DNA of 64,000 nt from Fragum whitleyi (Eukaryota > Mollusca > Bivalvia > Cardiida > Cardiidae). Positions 33,226 through 43,880 of this stretch are shown one piece after another. Position 1 is the first letter of the stretch; each line of letters starts with the position of its first letter. Under the pieces are notes generated by a model, which had not been told where the DNA came from, made no database searches, and was given only the letters and a program-made list of their open reading frames with translations. The DNA lies in NCBI GenBank assembly GCA_948146395.1, contig OX411544.1:56137360-56201359 (forward strand), read 5' to 3'. The position numbers and the translations under genes are program-made.

Positions 33226-34829
33226 TATATTGCATATTTTGTGTATTCTGCAATTATTTTTCATCTTAATTTATATAACCTTATCGAATGCTTTTCAATT
33301 TTCTGCTTAATTTGGAAAATTATATGCTTTCCGTTACCATAACGTTCCGTTGAATTTTAACAAATGTTCGTTATTTATTATGTCGGATATCAAATTGTTA
33401 TTCATGGAAGGCATTAAGTTAAGTCATTTTTCATTACAAATTCATGCACTTTGTAAACAAGCTTTGAATAGATATTGACAAGTATTGAATAGCGCATGAT
33501 TCGCCAAAATTCGATTTTTGATGCTGTCAGAGAAAATATCTACGAGGTAGGGATCAATGCTTTTGCAAAATGCCCGTGCTTGTTAATGATGGACTGAACT
33601 AATGGAACCGAGGTTTAAAAGAAAAACATCTGAATTTTAATTTATTTAAAATCAAATAATGCCGCTTTCCGCGGTGTTAAAATGGGAAAAAAGAAGAAAT
33701 GGCGGGGGAGGGGGGGGGGGGCTTAATAAAACGGTTTTCTCATCTTTTAATATATTTTTACCCATTATTCCATACCCATACCCATTGCAATTGAAATTGA
33801 TAATAAGAATAACAATCATAATAAAATAAACTGTAACCAACTTCTAATCGGTCACTGCATGTTTTCCTCTTTTCGACACATTTACACTTATAGAATTTAA
33901 TAGAACATTACGTACATACAAAGACAATTCAATCTCGAGAATTTTGGTGAAAGAATTGTGTAAAAAGGACTGACAGTACGATTGTTGCAGAGAAAAGAAG
34001 ACACCAACCCTACTTTGAAAAAGTCACAAAACTCGCAATATGCAGGGAATTTTCAAAATTTCAGTCGGAGAAATACCGTTATGTTGTTAAAAAATCACCA
34101 TGCTTTCGATGCCTTAAAGGTAGCTGAATAGAAATAAGTAAAGAAAACATTATTCAAGACGTTCATTTGCGTAAATGAGGTGAATTTGTTAAATTTACCC
34201 CACCCACCAATGTTAATTTTGAAATTGGGGGTACCCATGTTTTCATGCAAGTTAAATTGCTTTCCCTGGAGAATTGTTGGATGCGTTTTGGTTTTGCTAT
34301 CTAGCAAGTGCATGGGCTTTCGGAAATCACCAAACAATTGCATCTTTAACATTATTAAGCATTACTTTTCGTGCTTTATTTGAGTGACCGACTAGAAGTT
34401 GGTTTAAGTTTAAAAATAATCAATGGAAAATATGATAATTTATGGCAAGAGCAAATAAATTCAAAGGTACTTCTGGAAATAGATAAAAAGTAAACTTATT
34501 GTCAGGAAAAAATATAACAATATCCACGCTCAAGAAGTTTCTAAAAGATGTTAAATGGATATGTTTTATTACGAATTAAAGGTAAAATTATCTAAGTGGT
34601 TTTAGATAATTAGATACAATACCTTTTCTTCTTCTATATTTTCAGTTTCTTTCTATGTGTACGAAAATCAATTGATTTTTGTTATTCGAGAATTTCTGTA
34701 TTTTCGACTTTCTAAATGTTATTAAGAACACCCAATTTGTTAAGCCACGGCTCCTATTTAAATCGATACTTGCAGGAATGCATAAATTGCAATGTTAAAT
34801 CAACGCTAATATTTTGCCTACAGACAGCT
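33226..34829. other. Upstream region of gene 4, no gene recognised
   Basis: AT-rich sequence. Two overlapping antisense frames of 67 and 85 codons at 34095-34383 have no recognised domain. TATTTAAAT at about 34753 could be a core promoter element for gene 4. Confidence 0.35.
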
Positions 34830-36911
34830 ATGGGTAATACTCAGTCGGATTCTGATAAAAGTATGTTCGAGTTTTTATTTCTAAAATATGGAATAACTAT
34901 TTATTCTCACTTATGTATATTTTATTTTTAGATCTACGCATTTATTTAATATCTAAATCATCATTCTTTTGAATTAATTCAGTCTCGTAGAATTTCTTCT
35001 GTTCGTGTTTTATACCACAATTATTGCTGGTTTCAATTTTTGTCACTTGTGAAATAACAACTTCGAAATGACGTTATTTGATACATATGTACACGAGGGT
35101 AATTCAACAAGTGATACGGCATGCCTATTGATTTCCTTTATACTCATTACACGTTAAACTGAATTCAAGCTTACGGGTGCCTACGCTCGGCTGTAAGTGC
35201 TGGATGGTAAAACAAACTAATGGATGGTGAAAAACTAAGTAGAAAAAGGGGCATAATTTACAGAAAAATGTTTCAAAAGTTATCCCCCCTGATAGAAATT
35301 GTTGCCCTTTGGATGGTGAATAAGTGTGCCAAGTTTCACGTGAATGCCTTCAGTAGAACCAAAGATATCACAAAAATGTCAAAATTTTTGCATTTTTTTT
35401 CACAAATGTAACCTTGAAAAATGACCTTGACCGATGATCTAGAACTTGGTACCAACCGAAAGTGCTTGTCCAAGGCAATCATCATGTGAAATATGAAGAC
35501 CATATTACTTACCAGTCGAAAGTAATTGTAATATGTCAGTTTTTGCATTTTTTTCACAAGTTTGACCTTAAAAAATGACCTTGACCTTGACTGATGACCT
35601 TTAACTTATACCAACAGAAAGTGCTTGTCCAAGGCAATCAGCATGTGATATGAAGACCCTATCACTTAACATTCAAAAGTTATGGCAATTTATCAATTTT
35701 TTGCATTTTTTTTCACAAATTTGACCTTGAAATTTGACTTTGACCTTGACTGCTGACCTTGAACTTGGTACCAACTGATAGGACTTGTCCCAGGCAATCA
35801 TTAGTGGAATATGAAAGCCCTATTACTTACCATTCAAAAGTTATCACGAAATGTCTCAGTTTTCGCACGACGACGAAGAAAACGACGACGACAACGACGA
35901 TGACACCAAGACTGTAGCAATACCTCGGGTTTTCTCCGAAAACAGCCGAGCTAAAAATGGGACTTTTCACAAAAAATTTTCAGTATAAGTAAAATTTGTT
36001 CGACGTTTCTTTTATGGTCAAGTATATAATGCTCGTCTTTTTTCACTTGAGTACAAACAGTAAAATGTTTATTCAACATTAGACTACATTTCAATTTACA
36101 AGGATTTTGCTATGTAAATATCATGACGTCGCCACAATTCAATTCAATTCAATTGACGTCGCCTCAAAATTGAGCACAACTGGAAAAATATCGTTTCTAT
36201 TTTTTTTACATAGTTCCGACTCGAGGATTTCAAGGGGGGGGGGGGGGCAGGCGTTAACTGCAAGTGTAGCCATTCCTTTTAACGGCCAAATAATGTGTAA
36301 TTACAGAGGGAAATATGAAATAAATCGATTATGATAAAAATCATTATGATATGACCTACGTCGCAAGAGTGAAAAAACTCGTTAACTATTTTTGGTATTA
36401 CACGGGTGTTATTACACTAGTGGACTAGCTGTGCAAATGAGCCAAGAACGTTTAGAAAAGTAAGATTTTTGTTGTTAAAATGACGTCATAATGCTTTTGT
36501 TGACGTCAATTCGAAAACGGCGTTAAACGTTTATGGGAATAACTCGAATCGATAAATTTCTGGATTTCTCCGTTATATCACAAAATTCAGGTCTTATTAT
36601 AAAAAGAATATCAAATTTGTGCTCATAAATACCGAATTTATTGAACTTGTTATCTTAAACAGATAAAAAATCGACAAGGCCTCGTTTTTATATGTTTATA
36701 GATGACTCGTTTAATAAATTCGGTATTCAAGGACCCCTCATTCAATATTCTCTATCTATAATATTTTATTAAAGAAGACAGTAGTGGTGGTGGTGGTGGT
36801 GGTGGTGGTTGGGGAGGTGGTTGTGATGGCGGCGGTGACGGCGGTGGTGGCGACGGTGGTGGTGGAGGTGGATGTGGTGGTGGTGTTTGTGGTGGGGGCG
36901 GTGGCGGTTAA
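34830..36911 (+). CDS. Gene 4: putative N-myristoylated glycine-rich protein, two coding exons
   Basis: The coding exons are 34830-34860 and 36775-36911, giving 55 residues, the shortest member. The donor is GTATGT at 34861, the acceptor is TTTTATTAAAG ending at 36774, and the intron is phase 1. A second AG three bases on (AAGAAG) makes a tandem NAGNAG acceptor. Exon 1 reads MGNTQSDSDK, matching the myristoylation consensus (Gly2, Ser6). Exon 2 begins with Asp-Ser-Ser, then GGGGGGGWGGGCDGGGDG with one Trp, then Gly/Asp repeats and CGGGVCGGGGGG before TAA. AATAAA lies at 36983. A TTTTGCCTACAG site ends at 34823, six bases before the ATG, suggesting a 5' UTR intron. The intron carries a tandem repeat at 35220-35940. 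Function unknown. Confidence 0.65.
35220..35940 (+). repeat. Tandem repeat of ~170-180 bp in gene 4 intron
   Basis: The phrases 'gtgcttgtccaaggcaatca', 'tgaccttgaccttgactg' and 'ttgcatttttttcaca' recur three to four times. The block ends in a GACGACGACAACGACGATGA run. It is noncoding. Confidence 0.75.
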
Positions 36912-36982
36912 TCTGTTAAAGACGTGCAGAATGGACGAAAAGATCATGACTCGTCTTATGACTTCTTCAATTGAAAGGAAAT

Positions 36983-36988
36983 AATAAA
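36983..36988 (+). terminator. Polyadenylation signal of gene 4
   Basis: AATAAA lies 71 bases after the stop codon at 36909-36911, a usual distance for a short 3' UTR. Confidence 0.5.
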
Positions 36989-37173
36989 ATTCTTAAAAAC
37001 AAAATATATGTATGCCTTGTCGCTTATTTAATGCATAACAAGCTTCAGAATAGCACCAAATGTGCTAAAAGTCCTATCTAAGGGTCTTGTGGCAAAGTTC
37101 CACGGTTCACCTTGTATGAAATCACTTGCATTTTGTCACAGTCTGGCTGGCTCACCACTGACTTGCGTTATTA

Positions 37174-37613
37174 CAGTTAACAAGATCGTGAAATTGACTA
37201 GGTGGATGATTTTGGAATGAATGTGGAATAAAATTGAATTAGTGTGATGAGAGAGTTTCTTGTGAAATTAAAAGGAGGTAATCCAATACTGCTAGTTTTG
37301 TTCAGGATGAACAAAATAAGCAATATTTATTGCCTAGTTGTAATAAAATATGCATCCAAGTTCTATAAATAGCTTCCTATTTATTCAAGAAGCAATCAGA
37401 CGCTTACAATTTCAGTTGTGTCTGTGAAATCGAGATTTTTGCCTATTTATATTTATTATTATGTGATTGTTGATTTAATTCTTTTTTTAGTCATGTTGGA
37501 GCGTTTTGAGTGGTTTGAGTGAGCGATTGGGGTGAATGAATGAACGGAGCGCTGAATAAGGGATTTAGAATGAGATAAAAGGTCAATTTCACGACGTTAC
37601 TAACTGTTCTCAA
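37174..37613. repeat. MITE family E, complete
   Basis: AGTTAACAAGATCGTGAAAT at the left is mirrored by TTTCACGACGTTACTAACTG at the right. The interior has TTGTTCAGGATGAACAAAAT and AAGCAATCAGACGCTTACAA as in other copies. It is about 440 bp with no ORF. Confidence 0.75.
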
Positions 37614-38169
37614 CTCCAAAAATTAAACCATAATTTACCTGCAAAATATAAAGCAATAGACATAAAACAAACAGTAATCGATGGAGACACCAAACATTTC
37701 ACACCTTGTTTAACCTAAAATATCGAACGTGGAAGCCGCCCATCTACGAAAATTATTGAAACAAAATGGCGGAAAATGGCAGAGTCCACAAGTCATCTCA
37801 TTATAAATTAATGTTTTGATTGGTCAATCCATCTTTGATCTGTTTATTAACAGAGAAACACCAGATTGACCCAGCTGGAAATGTCGGTAACAGTAGTCTC
37901 TTGGAAAATTACTTTCTATGAATTTTTATGTGATTTTAAAAGTTTGCATGCTTTTTTATGGCCGGTGTTACTTTGGAAGACAACTCTCTGATTCCCTGCA
38001 ACACTACACATCGACCGCACTGCTAAAGCGATTTACAGACTGCGGAACACTATTATTTTATTTCGTAAAATTACGAAAAAATAATCGTTAGTCAAAATCA
38101 CAAATCACAAATCGTACCTGGTGTTTTCATTCATTGTTAGATTATACCTTCTTTAGAAGACGAGTCCAT

Positions 38170-38800
38170 TGAGATAATGCATGGCAGAACTTTGATATTT
38201 GTTTACTACTGTTGAAGCAACTTTAATTTTCTATTTACGCAAACAATCTATCGTAAGATGTTTAGTAAAATGGGTTCCTGGTGTCCAATGTGACCGAAAC
38301 GTTGCATACTTTGTAACTGATGGATCACCGAGAGGAAGTTCGGTAGCTTCTGGTGCGCAATTATTTTATTTCCATCGGAAAACTTAATGAAAAATAGGTA
38401 AGGTTAGGTAGAAAAACGACCCAATAACCCATCCCGAATTCCATGATTTTAACTATTTTTAGTCTACAGAATCCTGGGGACCATTCTATTAAACCTCTTA
38501 CGAAAAGAATAATCGTTAGTCAAAATCACAAATCGTACCTGGTGGGTTCATTCATTGTTAGATTCTGTCTTGCAATATCCTATTGGGATTGTCATTAGAA
38601 GACGATTCCCATGAGATGGCAGAATTCCATATTTAGTTACTTCTATAGAAGCATCTTTGATTTTTGACGTACGCAAAAAGTTATCGGAAGATGTTTAGCA
38701 AAACAGACCCATACATGGCAGAATTCCATATTTAGTTTTTTTCTGAAAAAAAAAAAAACTTTGATTTTTGACGTACGCAAAAAGTGATAATAAGATGTTT
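38170..38800 (+). repeat. Diverged direct repeats
   Basis: TGGCAGAATTCCATATTTAG occurs at about 38618 and 38716, and a related TGGCAGAACTTTGATATTTG at about 38182. Each is followed by ACGTACGCAAAAAG-like sequence and GATGTTTAG(T/C)AAAA. Units are 100-430 bp apart. Confidence 0.6.
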
Positions 38801-39059
38801 AGTAAAACAGGCCTCTGGATCCGAGACAACAACCGGTGTGTTACGGAAGCTCAACAGAGGTCTGTCCCGGATGTACATATACGAGGGTTGATCAATAAGT
38901 ACGAGGACAAGTTGAATATTTCAGTCATAAACCATCCAATGTTTCCGCTATTTAAAAAAAAAAAAAAAAAAACTCCGCATATTGGGCATTAAAGAGACAA
39001 AATTTAAAATATTCATGCGTTAATAAGGAAGATAGCGTTACCATAGTACAATACGGTAG

Positions 39060-39215
39060 ACCAGTTTTTATCCCAACAGGGCATTTACAATAACGCCCAA
39101 TCTCATTAAAATCAGATCCACCATATTGCCTGCCGCTACGCCCCTGCATGTAACGGAGAGATAGCGTAGTGGTTTCGTAGAGATGATTTTAATGAGATTG
39201 CTATAACGCCCATTT
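39060..39215. repeat. Imperfect palindrome
   Basis: ATAACGCCCAATCTCATTAA (about 39091) is mirrored by TTAATGAGATTGCTATAACG (about 39190), around a loop with CCGCTACGCCCCTGC. Confidence 0.55.
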
Positions 39216-39523
39216 TGAAAACAAAGTTGCTAGTATGAATTGAGCCTCTGAAAATCTCTACACATCAAATCAACAATTTATTTCAACTCAATAAGTTAGT
39301 TGATTTGATTAGCTTAACACCAGAGTATTTTAGTTATCAAAACGCCACTTGTTTCATGAAGAAGGGTGGAGGAGGGAATATTTATGCAACGTCTGCGAGC
39401 TGAGCTCGAGGTATTACATAATATTACTAGACTTTACCATTGGAACCTCATGGGTTTATACAATGAGTTTTACCATTTAAGTAATATAAGACAATTAAAT
39501 CTGCATTCAATTTCTTTACATAA

Positions 39524-40219
39524 ATATGGCTCTTACGTCAATTATCGCATTTTTGCATTTACTTACTTATTTGTTTCGGTCCTGAATTCGGTCAGCGAAT
39601 CCTGCATTCTTTATTTATTGGACATCAGGTGTACAGGTATGACGAACTAACCAATCAGATAATTTGTGTGGGCGGACAACGTAAGGGTAAAGGAGGTCAG
39701 CACGAGTTTAGTGAGGATTCACGATCTGACGTAGAGGCTGGTGACCAATCAGATAATGACAGTGTGACGCCATCTGGTGCGGTAGGCGGGGACATTTAGC
39801 AGGATGGCCGTGGCCCATTTCAAAACATAAACATTGTCACGTGGAATATCCAAGGCTTCAAGAAATATACAAATGATAATAATTTGTTGTCGTTTCTAAG
39901 TAATTTTGACATTATTGGCTTATTAGAAACGTGGAGTGACTCGGTTGGAGAATTTTCAAATGTTTTACACGATTTTATGTATTTTGACACAGTAAGACAC
40001 AAGCAAAAAAGAGCTTTTAGGAATAGCGGAGGTGTAGGGGTTTTTGTAAAACGATCGCTAATATTGAACGGCATTATTAAAAACTTGAATTCAAAATTTG
40101 ATGACAGTGTTGTATTGTACATTAAATCGAGTAGCTTCGATTTGATGCAGGATATTATACTGTATATTACATACATTTCTCCGGAAGGATCTACGATTGA
40201 TGACAATAAAGAAATAAAA
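39524..40219 (+). pseudogene. LINE 5' part: open leader, in-frame TAG, N-terminal AP endonuclease
   Basis: One frame is open from 39524 to a TAG at 39797-39799 and again from 39800 to 40219. The second part reads NIVTWNIQGFKKYTNDNN, then GLLETW and ITYISPEGS: the first catalytic blocks (Asn and Glu) of an AP-type LINE endonuclease. It stops exactly where the frame at 46757 resumes (NGISTLENN, then GDFNAR). The two are therefore probably halves of one endonuclease domain split by inserted DNA. The upstream open part (QRKGKGGQHEF, acidic tail) has no recognised domain and may be the end of an ORF1 or a leader. Confidence 0.65.
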
Positions 40220-40409
40220 TCAAAGTACTGAAAGTACTGATAAGTTGGAATGCGTTCAAGAGACGGTGACCTCAAGCCACTAACGAAGCTGACGCCTTCT
40301 GCCCACCAAAGGGTGATCCTGTCTTTTGACGGGCGTATATAAATCAATGTATTTCAACAACGAGAGGCGCTTAAACCCCTGAATCGCTATACTGGACCGA
40401 AACTGATGA

Positions 40410-41560
40410 AAGATAACTGATAACAAGAGGGCCAGAATGGCCCTAATCCACTCTCCTGAATTCGATTGGTCCAGTGGATCGCATCCAAGAAACTTTCTGG
40501 CATAGTTTCATTCAAATATTGTCTAATTGTTGAAGAGGAGGTATTATCCGAAGATAGGCCGTACCCACCCATTCATTACAAATTAGCCATGCCCTGCAAA
40601 ACCATATAAAAAGGCTAATCGAAATTTTGTCAACATATTTTTGAAGAGGGTCATCAAATATACATTCTGGTAAAGTTTCATTGAAATCGGCTTAGTGATT
40701 CAGGGGGAGATGTCAATCAAAGTTTTCTGGCTCAAAATAAGGCCCGCCCTGTCACGCCCGTTTTTATGGGCAAATAAAAAAATCGTAAGCAATTTTTGAA
40801 AAGGGTCACCCAAATTACCCAAAGTGGTAAAGGAGGAGATGTCGTTCAAAGGTTTCAGGCTAAAAAAAAACCGCCCTGCCACGCTCATATTTATTTGCCA
40901 ATCTAAATATCGCGAACAATTTATGAAAAGGGCCATCCAAGGAAAATTCTGGTAAAGTTTAATTGAAATCGGCGTAGTGGAGGAGGAGATGTCCATCAAA
41001 GATTTCGGGCTCAAAATAAGCACCTCCCTTGCACGCTCTTATTTTTGAGCCAATCAAAATTTCGCGAAAATTTTTTCAAAGGATCACCGAAGGAAATTTC
41101 TAGAAAAGTTTAATTGAATCGGCTCGGTGGTTCAGGAGGAGATGTCGTTCAAAGGTTTCAGGCTCAAAATAAGCCCAGCCCTGCCACACTCATATTTATT
41201 TGCCAATCTAAATAGCGCGAAATTTTTTTTGAAAGAGGTCCAGCCCAAGAAAATTCTGGTAAAGTTTCATTGAAATCGGCCAAGTGGTTCAGGAGGAGAT
41301 GTCGTTCAAAAGGTTCGAGCTCAAAATAAGACTCGCCCTACCACACCCAAATTTAGGCCAATCAGAATTTAGCGAACAATTTGTGAAGAGGGTCACCCAC
41401 GAAACACTTACACAAAATTTCGTTGAAATTAGCCAAGCGGTTTAGGAGAAGAATATGTTTTAAGAAAGTTGACGACACACGACACACGACGCACGACGGA
41501 ATCGGTGTGATCCTAAAAGCTCCCCTTGAGCACGTTGTGCTCAGGTGAGCTTAAAAGGAA
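40410..41560 (+). repeat. Tandem repeat of ~140-180-bp units
   Basis: The phrases 'ggaggagatgtcgttcaaag', 'ggtaaagtttcattgaaatc' and 'aagcccagccctgccacact' recur about six times. The end, ACGACACACGACGCACGACG and CACGTTGTGCTCAGGTGAGC, resembles 6470-6520, so both belong to one dispersed family. Confidence 0.7.
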
Positions 41561-42091
41561 GAAAATGATACGAACCATACATGCGACTAATGGACGCTTA
41601 GGCGGACACTTATACACTCAAAACAGTTTCTATGTTATTTTTCAGCATTTTCTGCATTTCAGTTATCAATTTCATTTTCACTTAGAATTGTCGCAAAGTG
41701 GACAACAACAAGCGCCTTGTCCTTGATGAAAAGCTATTTTCGGAGGGAAGTCTTTTAATTCATGAGTTGAAATCTCAAGACAATTTTTGGACGAAGTTCA
41801 ATTGTGCTTTCGACCTTCATGACTCCAAAATTGGGCCATTGATAACATTTGTGTCGAGTTTTATGATTTGGGTCAATTTGTTGTTCAGAGTGGAAACTGT
41901 TAGCAGTTAAAGTCTACTCATGATCCCGAAACAATAGGGCATTTCTTTGGGTCATTGGTAATATTTGTGTAGTTCCGTTATTGCAGGTCATTTGCCTCTC
42001 CGTTTAGCTAGCGGAAAGCAATCGGTCAATGGACTGACAGACAGACATGATGAAATCAATATATGCTCCTCTACTTCTGAGTAGAGAGAAC

Positions 42092-42535
42092 AGTAAATAA
42101 CATCGTAACATTGACAACGTGAACAATTTTGGATTTGATTTAGGAATGATGTTGAATGAGTGAGCTGAGCGAGTTTTTAGTGAAATTTAAAGGAGGGAAT
42201 CCAATGTCGCTTATTTTGTTCATCCTGAACAAAATTAGCGATATGTAAAACCTCCCTGTAATAAAACATGCATAAAAGTTCAATCAAAAGCTTTTGCTAT
42301 TGCGTTAAGAACCAATCAGACGCTTTAAATTTCAATAATGTCGGTGAAATCACGATTTGGTTCTTACTTTATTCATTTTGAATGTACATGTTGATCTTAT
42401 TTTATTCTTAGTAATTTTGAGCGTTTTTGAATGGTTTGGGCGAGTGTTTGGAACGAATGAATGGAGCGCTAAGTGAGCGATTAAGTATGTTTTTGATAGA
42501 GATGAATGTCAATTTCACGATGTAACTAACTGTAA
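42092..42535. repeat. MITE family E, complete
   Basis: ACAGTAAATAACATCGTAAC at the left is mirrored by TTTCACGATGTAACTAACTG at the right. It contains TTTTGTTCATCCTGAACAAA and AACCAATCAGACGCTTTAAA. Full family length is about 444 bp. Confidence 0.75.
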
Positions 42536-43499
42536 GGTGGTGCTCTTGATAAAATATTCATGTACACCGTGTATCAACGTACACCGGATATAGCGATTAG
42601 TGAGTCGAGGGAAATGTCACGGGGTGTTGTACAAGGTGAGCTTTTTTCTCCTTTTTTTGTTAAATCACGTAAAACTTTCCTGTAAGCATACAAGACAGGC
42701 GTTACTGATATAATCATGTAGCTATCAACCCGTATCAAATGATTGGTTTGCATCCATAAGCGGCTACAAAAATACCCCCCTAATCACCGATGATTTCCGT
42801 TTGTCCATCGCGAAAATAATGTTTTGACTGAATTTTTAGAGTTTCTCATACTAAAACCCATGATAAATTGCCTAACATAACACAGAAAATCACTAGAAAC
42901 ACTCCTGCCTTTTGTATGAAGTGAATATACCGATAAATTCACATGTTGTTTCTTCTCCCGGTGTACGGCCTATAGGGAGATGGTGTACGTCGTATAGCAA
43001 ATCTTCCGTTAATAGTGTACGGCTTATAGCAAGAAAAAATATTTCTTACATGGATTGTCTAGCGCTAAATTAAAACGTGTTTGATGGATAAAGTTATCTT
43101 TTTGTCTTTTGTACATTCGATGGAGCCTTTTTCCCTTACCAATGCAGTTGTCATGACTAATTTAATCTGTACCACAAATGAATACCTGTTTCAGTATAAT
43201 GTTATAGTCAAACCTTGGTAATTGTGTGCTTTTAAACAGGCTTCAGACAAGTATGATATGTATAAATTGGGATCAGCGAGATCCTCGCTGTCATTTTCTC
43301 TGTCTCGACTTAAAGAGCAAAGAAACTCAGCATTACTGGCATCTCTTTCATCCTTTCCAAATTTTGGATATCAAGACCAGACGAGTCGCACTGTTACTGC
43401 TCTTTTATCCCTTACTCAGTTTGAAGATATGATTTTAATTTCAATTGTAAATAGTGACTATTCTTTCGGTGAGAATCATTAGTGTTTTATTATGAATGT

Positions 43500-43700
43500 C
43501 CCTATAGCTTTTATCAGTATAAACATGGCCAAGCTTCATGGATATATCCAAAACATGGGCATTGTCCATTTGTTGTCGGTACAGTAGTTGTCGTCGTCGT
43601 ATGATTAGATAACAAAATTGAAATACGATTTTTTAATCAATTTAATCACGGCCGTGCTTCATGGGTATATCCGAAGCATAGACATTGTCCAATTGTTGTT
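43500..43700 (+). repeat. Two diverged tandem units of ~165 bp
   Basis: CATGGCCAAGCTTCATGGAT at about 43526 recurs as CACGGCCGTGCTTCATGGGT at about 43648, each followed by ATATCC(A/G)AA and an ATTGTCCA block. Confidence 0.55.
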
Positions 43701-43799
43701 AGCATCGATGTTGTCGTTAGGTTCACCAGCCGCCGCGGTAAGACTATTAAAGTAATCCCCATTCAAACATATCTTAACAAATTTTTAACTCGGGTTTTA

Positions 43800-43880
43800 A
43801 CGCCGATTTCGAGGGTTCAGCGCAAAACTGTATTAAGTGTCTATACAATATATAGACACTTAGTATAGTCTTGCGCTGAT
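43800..43880. repeat. Hairpin inside the 3.5-kb element
   Basis: CAGCGCAAAACTGTATTAAG and CTTAGTATAGTCTTGCGCTG form near-perfect arms around TGTCTATA..TATAGACA. A half copy (GGTTCAGCTCAAGACTGTAC) lies at about 17538. Confidence 0.7.

Noticed and set aside
32948..33310. 120-codon Leu/Ser frame and Arg/Glu antisense frame
   Set aside because: Translation of a CT microsatellite.
34095..34383. Overlapping 85- and 67-codon frames upstream of gene 4
   Set aside because: Both strands are open over the same bases, with no domain, splice or promoter support.
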